From the NCBI GenBank assembly GCA_017462015.1, contig JAFTRX010000081.1, forward strand, positions 1 to 58,208: DNA of 58,208 nucleotides, given 5' to 3'. How positions within the stretch are numbered: position 1 is the stretch's first letter; every line of letters begins with the position of its first letter. Made by a program: the position numbers and the translations under genes. Below are positions 51,194-58,208 of the stretch, piece by piece. Source of the stretch: Lentisphaeria bacterium (GTDB lineage: Bacteria > Verrucomicrobiota > Lentisphaeria > Victivallales > Victivallaceae). The notes beneath the pieces were generated by a model that saw only the letters and a list, made by a program, of their open reading frames with translations, ran no database searches and was not told where the DNA came from.

Positions 51194-52099
51194 TCAGCTC
51201 TTATTAGCCAGAGCCATCAACCGTTTGACTTCGGCGACAGCCTTATCGTGTCCGGGGTGTTCGCTGTTGTAGATCGCGCCATTTGGGTCGGCGTAGATCT
51301 CCTCGATCTGCTGCTGCGGAGTCTTGAAGTTCTGCTGGACATCGCCGTCTTTGAGTTTTGACTCAGAAATACTGGCGCCGATCTTGGCAAGAGCCTCAAA
51401 AATCTGATAGTTATTAGTGAGCCCGCGCTCAATAAAAAGATCTTTGATACCGAAAGTAGAAAGAGCCTTGTCGACCTGAGCAATACGGGCGGGCAAATTG
51501 TCGCCGTACTGCTGCTGGAGTTTGTTCATCGTGGCGTCGTATTCCGCATTATGACGGGCAAGGGCAGCTTCGGCAGCCTGTTTGGTGCGGGCAAGGTCAA
51601 AGGCAAGAGCTTTCTCAAAGCCCTCCTGAGTCAAGCCGAGTTCAAACGCGGTGTCGCGGAAAGCGGAAAGAGCCTTGTCGTCGAGCTGGAATCCTTCGGG
51701 TACTTCAATCGAATCGTGTTTATAGTCAGCAGCCGCCGCCGGTCGACCGAGAGCGGTATAAAAAGCGTTGCGTTCTTCGGGAGTGGCATTTTCTCCGGGG
51801 AGAGCGATTCTGTTTTTGCCAACCATTTTCTGGGCATTGACATAACTTTTAGCAAGAGTGGTCAGGTTTTTTACGCCGGCAAGGCTGGGTTCATTGCGCA
51901 GATCTTCGGGGAGACCGTCCTTCCAGTTATCGGCAAAAAAGCCGTCTTTGTCGATAGAAACAGAAAAATCGAAAGAGCTTCCGGAGCTGTCTTGGGAATT
52001 GTCATCGCCGCCTGAGTTTTCCGGCACATCGGTAATGGTGGTTTCGGCTTGAGTGTCGTTGTCAGAGCCGCCGAGAATAGTTTTCTGTTCATCGGACAT
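51194..52099 (-). CDS. Scaffolding protein
   Basis: 301 aa from the ATG at 52099 (AGGAGG upstream; an in-frame TTG at 52105 is less likely). An acidic, disordered N-terminus (SDEQKTILGGSDND) is followed by a helical body with YKHDSIEVPEGFQLDD and a basic end (AVAEVKRLMALANKS), as in T7-type scaffolds next to the coat gene. The N-terminal KTILGG recurs in the 71-aa protein at 54492-54707. Confidence 0.8.
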   Translation of the reverse strand: MSDEQKTILGGSDNDTQAETTITDVPENSGGDDNSQDSSGSSFDFSVSIDKDGFFADNWKDGLPEDLRNEPSLAGVKNLTTLAKSYVNAQKMVGKNRIALPGENATPEERNAFYTALGRPAAAADYKHDSIEVPEGFQLDDKALSAFRDTAFELGLTQEGFEKALAFDLARTKQAAEAALARHNAEYDATMNKLQQQYGDNLPARIAQVDKALSTFGIKDLFIERGLTNNYQIFEALAKIGASISESKLKDGDVQQNFKTPQQQIEEIYADPNGAIYNSEHPGHDKAVAEVKRLMALANKS

Positions 52100-52649
52100 G
52101 GTCAATTTCCTCCTGTTTTACTGCAAGTTTTTTTTCAAGCCGCCGGATGAGTTCAGCGGTCTGGACTTTGTTGAATTTATGTTTACGGACAAAGCTTTTG
52201 ACTTCTGGTGAAGCGGTACCGAGAGCGGGGTCAAAAGCGGGCAGAGCTGATTCCGGAATGTCGTAAACGCTGAGCGCATCCGGGGCAGGGGATGGTGTGT
52301 TTTCTTCAACTGCCGGCAAGCCGGTACCGCAACGGGGAGCATCGCCGAAAAAGATGTGTTCTTCCGAGTCATTGAGGACATGGGTATTGACCTCTTCGTC
52401 ATCGGGCAGAGCGTTGGAGAAGTCCGTATTTTCGGTCATCTGTTCCATGGCGGCGGGAGTTTCCGGATTTTCCGGGGTATCCGGCGGCAGCTTTGGAGCA
52501 GAAGCGACAAAAGCTTTCACGCGGGGGGTGAGAGCGTTTTTGCCCTGAACCATTTTCAGATTGCCTTCCTGATCGATAGTTGCGACCAGATCACCGGAGA
52601 CCGTGGAAAAGATGTTTCCGTCGCGCAATTCAAAGTCATTGTTGTTCAT
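52089..52649 (-). CDS. Hypothetical head-module protein
   Basis: 186 aa, acidic and proline-rich in the middle (DTPENPETPAAMEQM), with a helical C-terminus (KFNKVQTAELIRRLEKKL). It lies between portal and scaffold with an 11-bp overlap onto the scaffold. Possibly a capsid assembly accessory. Confidence 0.55.
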   Translation of the reverse strand: MNNNDFELRDGNIFSTVSGDLVATIDQEGNLKMVQGKNALTPRVKAFVASAPKLPPDTPENPETPAAMEQMTENTDFSNALPDDEEVNTHVLNDSEEHIFFGDAPRCGTGLPAVEENTPSPAPDALSVYDIPESALPAFDPALGTASPEVKSFVRKHKFNKVQTAELIRRLEKKLAVKQEEIDHVR

Positions 52650-52845
52650 CGATATTTTCCTCCATTATGTGTTTGATTTCGCAAATCACCGACCGGCGGC
52701 CGGAAATATAAGATTCCAGCCGGGGATCGGGAATAAAGTTTGCCTCATTGGACTTGGCAAAATTTTCAAGTTCAGCAAGCACAAGCTGTCCAGCTTCACT
52801 TGCAAAAACTTTACAAAACAGTTGTTTTTTCTCAAGTTTTTCCAT
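52636..52845 (-). CDS. Hypothetical head-module small protein
   Basis: 69 aa, helical (MEKLEKKQLFCKVFASEAGQ). It overlaps the next gene by 14 bp and starts 4 bp after the portal stop. No family recognised. Confidence 0.55.
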   Translation of the reverse strand: MEKLEKKQLFCKVFASEAGQLVLAELENFAKSNEANFIPDPRLESYISGRRSVICEIKHIMEENIDEQQ

Positions 52846-52848
52846 GGC

Positions 52849-54486
52849 TTACACTCCGGAACCTGACATGACTGCTTCCAGTGGGGAACCCGCTTCCGGA
52901 GCTTTGCCGAGATTGTTGCCGAGGGCACCGGCACCGGCGAGGAGCTGTTCAGCGGCCATTTGCTGTTGGGCAGCGGAAGCGCGTTCAGCACGCTGTTCTT
53001 CGCGTTTTTTGACATCAATGAGCATTTCGGGATTGACACCATTGGTGAGAGCGATCTGCCGGGAAACCTCATCAAGATCAAAGTTGTCGACCACATCCGG
53101 CTTGATCGCCATAATGTTGGCAAGGCTGGCTTCAGTCTGGAGCCACCCCATAGCTTCGAGCTTTTTGAGACTGCGGGCAATTTTCGAAACAAAATCGATC
53201 TTGTAACGTCCGTCGTCGGCGAGAGCATCCGGAAGCTCCGGGAGCTTGCCACGGCGGGCGAGAAGACCGAATACGCGATGAATTATTACGGAAAAGAGTT
53301 CACTGTGCAAATTTCCGGCAATAGGAGCAAAGGGGATCATTTTTCCTTCGTTGCGGATCTCTGCTTCGGTGGCGGTGATCTGCTTCAAGTCGCCGAGAGG
53401 GTCGAAGATATCCCAGAAAAAACCCTGTTTTATTTCGCTTCGCTCATCCTGTATGTCGCGGTAGAGAGAACTGAGGTCAGCGGCATGGGGGAGCTGGGCA
53501 AGTTTTTCGCCGGACATATCGGGCTTATAGAATATGAGAGCTCCGGGAGAGCGGTCAAATTTCTGCGAGACGATCGAACCATCCGGAGCCATATAGGAGG
53601 GATCTGACTGATGTTCTCGCCCGATGATATAGGCTTGGCGCATCCGGTTGAGCATACGGATATCGGCGATAAGGTTGACACCGGGCCCGCGACCATATTG
53701 CTCGTTGGAAGCTTTTTCAAAGCGGCAGACGGCAAAGGGAGATTCCATAAAGCCGCCTTCGGAGATAATGGTTTTGGTTTTTAAATCGATATAGATGTCG
53801 GCAAAGGGCATATTGCGGGCATCAAGCATTCGGGCTTCGCGTTTTTTACGGGGGAAAACGGCGTGGAGCAGCTTATATTCCGTATCACAAAGGCGGGGAT
53901 CGGCGGCATCTGCGACGACCTTTTCCGGGAGTTTCGTCTCCTCGAACTGCTGAAGCATCTGCCGGGCAGTCATGGTAAGCTCGACAAAAATGGTATCGAC
54001 CTTGCCTTTAGAAGATTCAGCGTAGCAGACACTTTCTATCGGGTAGCAGCGGAAAGTGAGCAGCTCCTGATCGTCAGAGTCTTCGCAATAAACTACACCA
54101 TCGAGACCGCAGGCAAGATTGTTTAGAGTCTCGATCAGGACACTGGGCCAGTTGGAGTTGGCGAGAGCTTCGGCGATGATGCGGGTAGCTTCGGCGAAGA
54201 AGGATTTGACTTCGTCATCTTTGGCAAGCTCTTTGTCGCTGGGCTGCAGCTCAAACCAGCGCTGTTCGGGAGGAGCCATCCAGTTATACATACCGGCAGC
54301 GAGTCGCTGACGGGCCTTGATTGCAGTAGTGTCAAAAATATCCTGATTGACGACCGAACCTTCGGCATGGTCGTACATTTCGGTCGGCATACAGAATTTT
54401 CGGGCCTGGCGCCAGGTCTCGAGCCAGGAGCCGTCGCGGGTCGCTTTGAGTTTTTCAAAGCGGGCGATAATCGTACCAGCTTCCAT
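52849..54486 (-). CDS. Portal (T7 gp8-like head-tail connector)
   Basis: 545 aa, the usual connector length. Signature segments are ARFEKLKATRDGSWLETW at the start, RQRLAAGMYNWMAPPEQRWF, YGRGPGVNLIADIRMLNRMR and LKQITATEAEIRNEGK. It forms the dodecameric connector for DNA entry and exit. SD AGGCTGAT-type is weak; it lies 5 bp after the 71-aa gene. Confidence 0.88.
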   Translation of the reverse strand: MEAGTIIARFEKLKATRDGSWLETWRQARKFCMPTEMYDHAEGSVVNQDIFDTTAIKARQRLAAGMYNWMAPPEQRWFELQPSDKELAKDDEVKSFFAEATRIIAEALANSNWPSVLIETLNNLACGLDGVVYCEDSDDQELLTFRCYPIESVCYAESSKGKVDTIFVELTMTARQMLQQFEETKLPEKVVADAADPRLCDTEYKLLHAVFPRKKREARMLDARNMPFADIYIDLKTKTIISEGGFMESPFAVCRFEKASNEQYGRGPGVNLIADIRMLNRMRQAYIIGREHQSDPSYMAPDGSIVSQKFDRSPGALIFYKPDMSGEKLAQLPHAADLSSLYRDIQDERSEIKQGFFWDIFDPLGDLKQITATEAEIRNEGKMIPFAPIAGNLHSELFSVIIHRVFGLLARRGKLPELPDALADDGRYKIDFVSKIARSLKKLEAMGWLQTEASLANIMAIKPDVVDNFDLDEVSRQIALTNGVNPEMLIDVKKREEQRAERASAAQQQMAAEQLLAGAGALGNNLGKAPEAGSPLEAVMSGSGV

Positions 54487-54491
54487 ATCAA

Positions 54492-54707
54492 TCAGCCTCC
54501 GAGGATAGTTTTTTTGTTGGCATTGTCGGTGGCAGTGTTACCGGCAAGGATAGTTTGCTTTCTTCCGTAGGAAGCAGCGGCGCGCTTGCGTTCCTGGCGG
54601 GAGGCGCTTTGCACATCAGCGGAAGTGGAGGTGGCAGCGATCGGTGTCGGATCCGGATCGGAAGGCGTAGTGATCGCAGTGCTTTCTGGTGATTTAGTTA
54701 AGCCCAT
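54492..54707 (-). CDS. 71-aa protein with two KTILGG-like motifs
   Basis: Disordered, Ser/Thr/Ala-rich protein (ESTAITTPSDPDPTPIAAT) with a basic helix (SRQERKRAAASYGRKQ). QTILAGN and a C-terminal KKTILGG resemble the scaffold N-terminus QKTILGGSD. Small proteins of this kind often sit before podovirus portals. SD AAAGGAG; promoter copy C lies just upstream. Confidence 0.6.
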   Translation of the reverse strand: MGLTKSPESTAITTPSDPDPTPIAATSTSADVQSASRQERKRAAASYGRKQTILAGNTATDNANKKTILGG

Positions 54708-54734
54708 TGAAAAATCTCCTTTTGGGGGTTGAAG

Positions 54735-55142
54735 TTATAAAAATATAGCATTTTGTTTATTAAAATATTTCAGCAAAAGAATTTCGCGGGAATCGACAAC
54801 AAAACCACCCTCGGGAACGACACGGAACCCGAGCTTCTTGAGAACGCGGACAAGACCGATGGAACCGGCTGGGACAGTAGCATAGACCACGGCAAGGTGC
54901 GGAAGTACCATACGAAGAGCTTTCCGGAATCCGGAGAGTATCAAAGCCGGAGGAACGGAAGAGCATGTATCGAAGTGAATAATGCCGCCATCGGCACAGA
55001 GCAGAGTTACATAAAAAACGCCGAGGAAATTTCCGGAGCGGACATCGACGGCATTGTAGCACCAGCCGTGAGCGACATGCCACCGGGTTATGGGGTTGTC
55101 TATACAAGGGTGAGCTGTAGGAGAGAAATTGACCAGACTCAT
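54735..55142 (-). CDS. GNAT-like phage protein
   Basis: 135 aa with a GNAT-like end (VRVLKKLGFRVVPEGGFVV) and FDTCSSVPPALILSGFRKAL. It overlaps the terminase gene by 4 bp. Its last codons overlap promoter copy C. Confidence 0.55.
   Translation of the reverse strand: MSLVNFSPTAHPCIDNPITRWHVAHGWCYNAVDVRSGNFLGVFYVTLLCADGGIIHFDTCSSVPPALILSGFRKALRMVLPHLAVVYATVPAGSIGLVRVLKKLGFRVVPEGGFVVDSREILLLKYFNKQNAIFL
54742..54772 (-). promoter_or_regulatory. Late promoter motif, copy C (portal-scaffold)
   Basis: On the minus strand TGAAATATTTTAA (54772-54760) and ATGCTATATT (54751-54742). Same spacing as A, B and D. Confidence 0.7.
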
Positions 55143-56623
55143 AAGCGTTGCAAGCCTCCGGTTACTTTAGTGGCGGAGCGGTCGGAGCGAGTGGCGACCA
55201 GTCCCATTTTCCAGGCTTGAGCCATAGTGCGGAAGCTGTCGGCTGGATGCGAGGCCCAGTCATGGAGAGGATGACTCTTGTAGCAGCCATGTTTGTCGTC
55301 CCACTCCTTTTTATATGCCTCAAGAGCTTTTCTGCCTTCGGCGGTTTTAGCTTCATCAAAGTAGCAGTAACCGAGCATTTCGCGAACATTTTCAATACCG
55401 CCCATCAGGTCGACATTGGTTGGGATGCGGTCAAATTCACAGCCGAGCTTGCGGGCAGTTTCGAGCCGGGAAACGCCGGTGGAAAGTTCGCGGACGGCGA
55501 TATCGTGCGGGGCAAAGTGGCGGGCATAACGGTAATCTTTGGAGCGCAAAACATTGATGTAGTGCGGCAAGCCTTCGCCGTTGTTGCTGTAAAAGTCAAT
55601 GACACGAATTTCTTTACCGAAAAACTGGAAGAACCACACGGAAGTTTCATCCGACATACCCAAGTCCCAGGAGGTGTATACTAGAAGAGCCGGATCATAA
55701 GGGAGCTTGCATATACGGTTTTCAGCATAAATCTTTTGGAAAGCGCGACCATAATATGAACCATCCTGAACCACCTCAAAAGCCTCATCGACATAAGAGG
55801 GATATTCCTGCTTGATCTTATCGTGATAGATGTCCTCCTGGATAGCGTACCATGCCATCTGCTGTTCAGAGAGTTCAATACCGTAGGAGTTGTAGAGCTT
55901 GTCGAAATATTGCTCGAGCCGGGCAGAGATAACCACAGAGCGAGGATCGGCAACATACTTTTTATCTTCGTGCCAGGGGAAGAAATGGAGCTTGAAGTCG
56001 CGCTTATCAAGAGAGCGTCCCTGGAGCTGCTTTGACTTGGCACGCTGGACCATATCGTAGAAGTGGCCGGAGTTTCCCATAGCGGTGGACTCAACAAAGC
56101 AGAAAGATCCGGCATGGACAGCGGGGAAAGAACCGGTTAAAATTTCTTCGGCTTTTCGGGGGGACTTGGCGCAGACCGGGCCAAACTCAGAGACATGGAG
56201 AAACTGACAAGTTCCGGAACGGGCAGAGACCATCACCTTGATACAGGAACCGTTTTTAAAGTGAAGCTCGCCATCGGCAGAGTGAGCGACAATGGGACAC
56301 CAGTCGCGCAACTCTTTAGGGAGCTGCTCATAGGGGTGGACGACTTTGGCGGAGAAGATGTCGGCAGCTTTTTCTTTGGTTTCGGCGATGATCACGGTGG
56401 TAAAATTTGGCTTGAAGATGGTGTAGTCCAGTCCCATGATGTCGATAAAGGTGGTAAAACCGAGCTGGCGGGCTTTCAGGATTATGTTAAAGTACCAGAA
56501 TTCATCGAAGAACTTCTCCTGCTGAGGCCGCATTTTAAAGAGAACGTCCGAGCCGTGTTCATCGATGATGTGATAGAGGTTATTGAGCCGCCATTTCTGG
56601 GAACCGATTTCAGTTGTCAGCAT
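55139..56623 (-). CDS. terL: Terminase large subunit
   Basis: 494 aa from the ATG at 56623 (14-bp overlap with the small subunit). The N-terminal ATPase has the Walker A-like LKARQLGFTTF (Lys50 region) and a B-like strand LHVSEFGPV. The C-terminal nuclease has YTSWDLGMSDETSVWFFQ and WASHPADSFRTMAQAW with acidic residues. It packages DNA with the portal. The upstream extension to 56776 is a shadow of the small subunit gene. Confidence 0.9.
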   Translation of the reverse strand: MLTTEIGSQKWRLNNLYHIIDEHGSDVLFKMRPQQEKFFDEFWYFNIILKARQLGFTTFIDIMGLDYTIFKPNFTTVIIAETKEKAADIFSAKVVHPYEQLPKELRDWCPIVAHSADGELHFKNGSCIKVMVSARSGTCQFLHVSEFGPVCAKSPRKAEEILTGSFPAVHAGSFCFVESTAMGNSGHFYDMVQRAKSKQLQGRSLDKRDFKLHFFPWHEDKKYVADPRSVVISARLEQYFDKLYNSYGIELSEQQMAWYAIQEDIYHDKIKQEYPSYVDEAFEVVQDGSYYGRAFQKIYAENRICKLPYDPALLVYTSWDLGMSDETSVWFFQFFGKEIRVIDFYSNNGEGLPHYINVLRSKDYRYARHFAPHDIAVRELSTGVSRLETARKLGCEFDRIPTNVDLMGGIENVREMLGYCYFDEAKTAEGRKALEAYKKEWDDKHGCYKSHPLHDWASHPADSFRTMAQAWKMGLVATRSDRSATKVTGGLQRL

Positions 56624-57119
56624 CGTGCATATCCTTCCATTTGGAGCTCCACTCGGCGAACATGGAAACAGCTTCGGCGGCAACGGTATTTTCGACCTCG
56701 ATTTTGTCGCGGTAATCTTCCGGGTTGTTGTTTTTGAGGAGGAATTGAGCAAAGGCGGGATTTTGAGTACCGTCAAGAGCGCCTTCCATCCGATTGGCGG
56801 TGATCATCTGGTGGATGAGTTCAGCTTGATAAGCCAAATCGTCAGAGCGTTTTCTCCAGGAGTTGAATTCGCGGCGCAGGACTCCGATGAAGGCGCAGAA
56901 ACCTTCAAGGCTGTATGGTGCAGGGTTTGGAATGCGTTCCACACCGTCGCGAGTGACGACGGATTTGGTGCGGCGGTCGCACTTGGCATAATACTTTTTG
57001 GCGGCGGCGGCAAGAGAATCGGCAGTCCAAGAGGGAATTTTTCTGGGTCTGCCCGGAGCTTTTGCAGAAAAACGGGAGGACGAGGGGGCATTATCGGAAG
57101 TTTTTGGCATTTTTTTCAT
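56610..57119 (-). CDS. terS: Terminase small subunit
   Basis: 169 aa: a basic N-terminus (AKAPGRPRKIPSW), helical DNA-binding body (SLEGFCAFIGVLRREFNSW) and the FLLKNNNPEDYRDKIEVEN end typical of small terminases. The start may be the first or fourth Met; neither has a clear SD. It directly precedes terL. Confidence 0.8.
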   Translation of the reverse strand: MKKMPKTSDNAPSSSRFSAKAPGRPRKIPSWTADSLAAAAKKYYAKCDRRTKSVVTRDGVERIPNPAPYSLEGFCAFIGVLRREFNSWRKRSDDLAYQAELIHQMITANRMEGALDGTQNPAFAQFLLKNNNPEDYRDKIEVENTVAAEAVSMFAEWSSKWKDMHDADN

Positions 57120-57169
57120 CTGGTAAAAATCAAAAGTTTAGACAAAAAACAAAAAAAGTTGCGGAAATA

Positions 57170-57397
57170 TTATTGACAAGTGACAGAACGGCATTCCAGA
57201 TATGCGCGAAGGGCCCATCCGGTGATCATAAAGCCGCCGCGATCGCATCTGGCGGCGATCACACCGCGCTTGCACATCTGGCGGATGGTTTTGGGGTGTC
57301 GACGGATGATTTCAGAAACCTGATCGACGGTGTAGCAGCAGTTTTCGTAGAAGCGAACCGGCTCCGGAGAGCGTGGTGAATTTTCTTTTTTTTCCAT
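57170..57397 (-). CDS. Small HTH protein (excisionase/late-regulator-like)
   Basis: 75 aa with a MerR/HTH_17-type fold (YTVDQVSEIIRRHPKTIRQM, then GVIAARCDRGGFMITGWALR). It is first gene of the late operon behind promoter copy D, and closest to the right att site. Candidate excisionase or late activator. Confidence 0.6.
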   Translation of the reverse strand: MEKKENSPRSPEPVRFYENCCYTVDQVSEIIRRHPKTIRQMCKRGVIAARCDRGGFMITGWALRAYLECRSVTCQ

Positions 57398-57840
57398 TTT
57401 TCCTCCGTGGAAGGCTAGGGAAGCATAATAATAGCACTCTAATAGCCTTTTAGTTTACTTTAGAGGAAAATATAGCACTTTTGCGATTTTAATATTTCCG
57501 GCGAGTTTCAGCGTAAATCGAAGCTCGGCAGTAAAGCGGCAAAAAAGGGCCGGCAGTTTAGTGGACCATTGAGGAAAGACAAGTGACATCAACGCGCGCG
57601 CGTGGACGGAAGTTGAGAGGCAGGCAAGTGCCCGCTGAAAAGAAAGCAGTGGAAGGCAAAAAGAAAATAGATCAAAAAAAGTAAAGAAAGCCCATTTTGT
57701 CCCTATTTCCGTAGAGAGAGCGGGAAACCGGCGCAAAAAAGGCTAAAAGGAGTGCGCACCTTACATACAGGATTACACGATTTCAGACACGCCGATCTTC
57801 CGTAAACGTCAAGTTTTTCAGGGTAAATTTGTTAAAACGC
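57398..57840. other. Phage non-coding end with late promoter
   Basis: 443 bp without a convincing gene. It holds promoter copy D (57469-57499) and a weaker fifth match (57428-57458, GTGCTATTAT preceded by GTAAACTAA), both pointing left. The rest, up to the att site, shows nothing clear. Confidence 0.6.
57469..57499 (-). promoter_or_regulatory. Late promoter motif, copy D (terminase operon)
   Basis: On the minus strand GGAAATATTAAAA (57499-57487) and GTGCTATATT (57478-57469). Same spacing as A-C. Confidence 0.7.
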
Positions 57841-57917
<77 letters not shown>

Positions 57918-58208
57918 GGAAAGTCTTTGTTTTTATAATATAGCTTATTATTATAACGTTGTCAAGCAACTGTATTGCCGTTTTGACGATTTTTTTCGCT
58001 GTGAAATCCACGCAAACTCTTTCCCCCCGGTTTTCGCCATAGGTATTTTCTCCAAAAAATCTCCCTGCGGCGGCGGGAGAGCCGCCTCGCCGCTCGTGCT
58101 TCGCACTCGGCGGTTGCAGTCGATTTTCCGGAGACCTCGCTCTGCGGCATTCCGCGCACCTTTGCCTTGCTCATGCCTTGAGAATGGTAGCTTATTAATT
58201 TTATTATA
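57918..58208. other. Host intergenic DNA upstream of tRNA-Val
   Basis: AT-rich stretch next to the tRNA (its promoter should be at about 57,925-57,960: ATAATATAGC and TATTATAACG on the plus strand), then a GC-rich block with a hairpin (CGTGC-TTC-GCACT region, near 58,096-58,112). No convincing gene. Confidence 0.4.

Noticed and set aside
36930-57499. Late promoter motif as T7-type single-subunit RNAP or sigma54 promoter
   Set aside because: No phage RNA polymerase gene in the prophage, and the GG-N10-GC spacing of sigma54 is not met; an extended -10 is plain.
57455-57736. 93-aa minus-strand open frame near the right end
   Set aside because: It contains late promoter copy D and has no SD; composition does not look coding.
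57962-58174. 70-aa Arg-rich open frame beside tRNA-Val
   Set aside because: Overlaps hairpin-rich GC sequence and lacks convincing translation signals; left as intergenic.

Overview
The window joins about 19 kb of bacterial chromosome (1-18,895) to a complete integrated temperate podovirus-like prophage of about 39 kb (18,896-57,865), followed by a few hundred bases of host DNA. The host looks like a diderm anaerobe-type bacterium. It has lipoboxes and periplasmic enzymes, formate-tetrahydrofolate ligase, a SagB-type nitroreductase fused to a metallo-beta-lactamase fold, and a five-bladed-propeller GH32/43-like protein. Gene styles and the hairpin-rich intergenic repeats best fit Lentisphaerota (Victivallis-like). 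That placement is inference; no rRNA is present.

Host region (1-18,895): fhs; a maltose-acetyltransferase-like enzyme; a zinc-ribbon protein; a two-gene operon for a secreted metallophosphoesterase and a BPL_N amidotransferase-like lipoprotein; cytidine deaminase with an AraC regulator; a class I aminotransferase with an M20 amidohydrolase; a pyruvyltransferase-like lipoprotein; an EamA-type transporter; the SagB-MBL fusion; a methyltransferase, a GNAT and a histidine phosphatase; a propeller glycosidase-like protein; and small membrane or hypothetical genes. Seven or eight host genes are preceded by the same promoter architecture, TTGNNN-N16/17-TATATT. Three copies of a roughly 130-170 bp long-hairpin repeat lie within 7.4 kb, and a tandem hairpin array lies just outside the prophage.

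Prophage: it sits in the 3' end of a tRNA-Val(UAC) gene, with a 25-bp direct repeat at both ends. A leftward lysogeny operon (21,732 to 18,960) encodes an HTH repressor, a four-TM protein sharing a short motif with the repressor, a secreted membrane-anchored copy of the N-terminal domain of the phage's own giant ejection protein, and a tyrosine integrase. A rightward early operon (21,865-29,216) carries small proteins, a lambda O/P-like replication pair with a 12-bp iteron array and AT-rich tract inside the O-like gene, a ParB-like protein, a second tyrosine recombinase and a small HTH. A leftward late block (57,397 to 29,237) encodes terminase, portal, scaffold, capsid, two tail-tube proteins, internal virion proteins, a 2,453-aa polyvalent-type ejection protein, T7-type tail fibres and a probable lysis/accessory cluster. 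Four late promoters share a distinctive two-box motif with identical spacing.

The strongest candidate for an undescribed system is the lysogeny operon. Repressor, motif-sharing membrane protein and periplasmic decoy are translationally coupled by 4-bp overlaps. The decoy shares 49 consecutive identical residues and 139 identical bases with the start of the ejection protein. I read this as a possible superinfection-exclusion module that mimics the first-ejected domain of incoming virions. This is inferred from sequence only.
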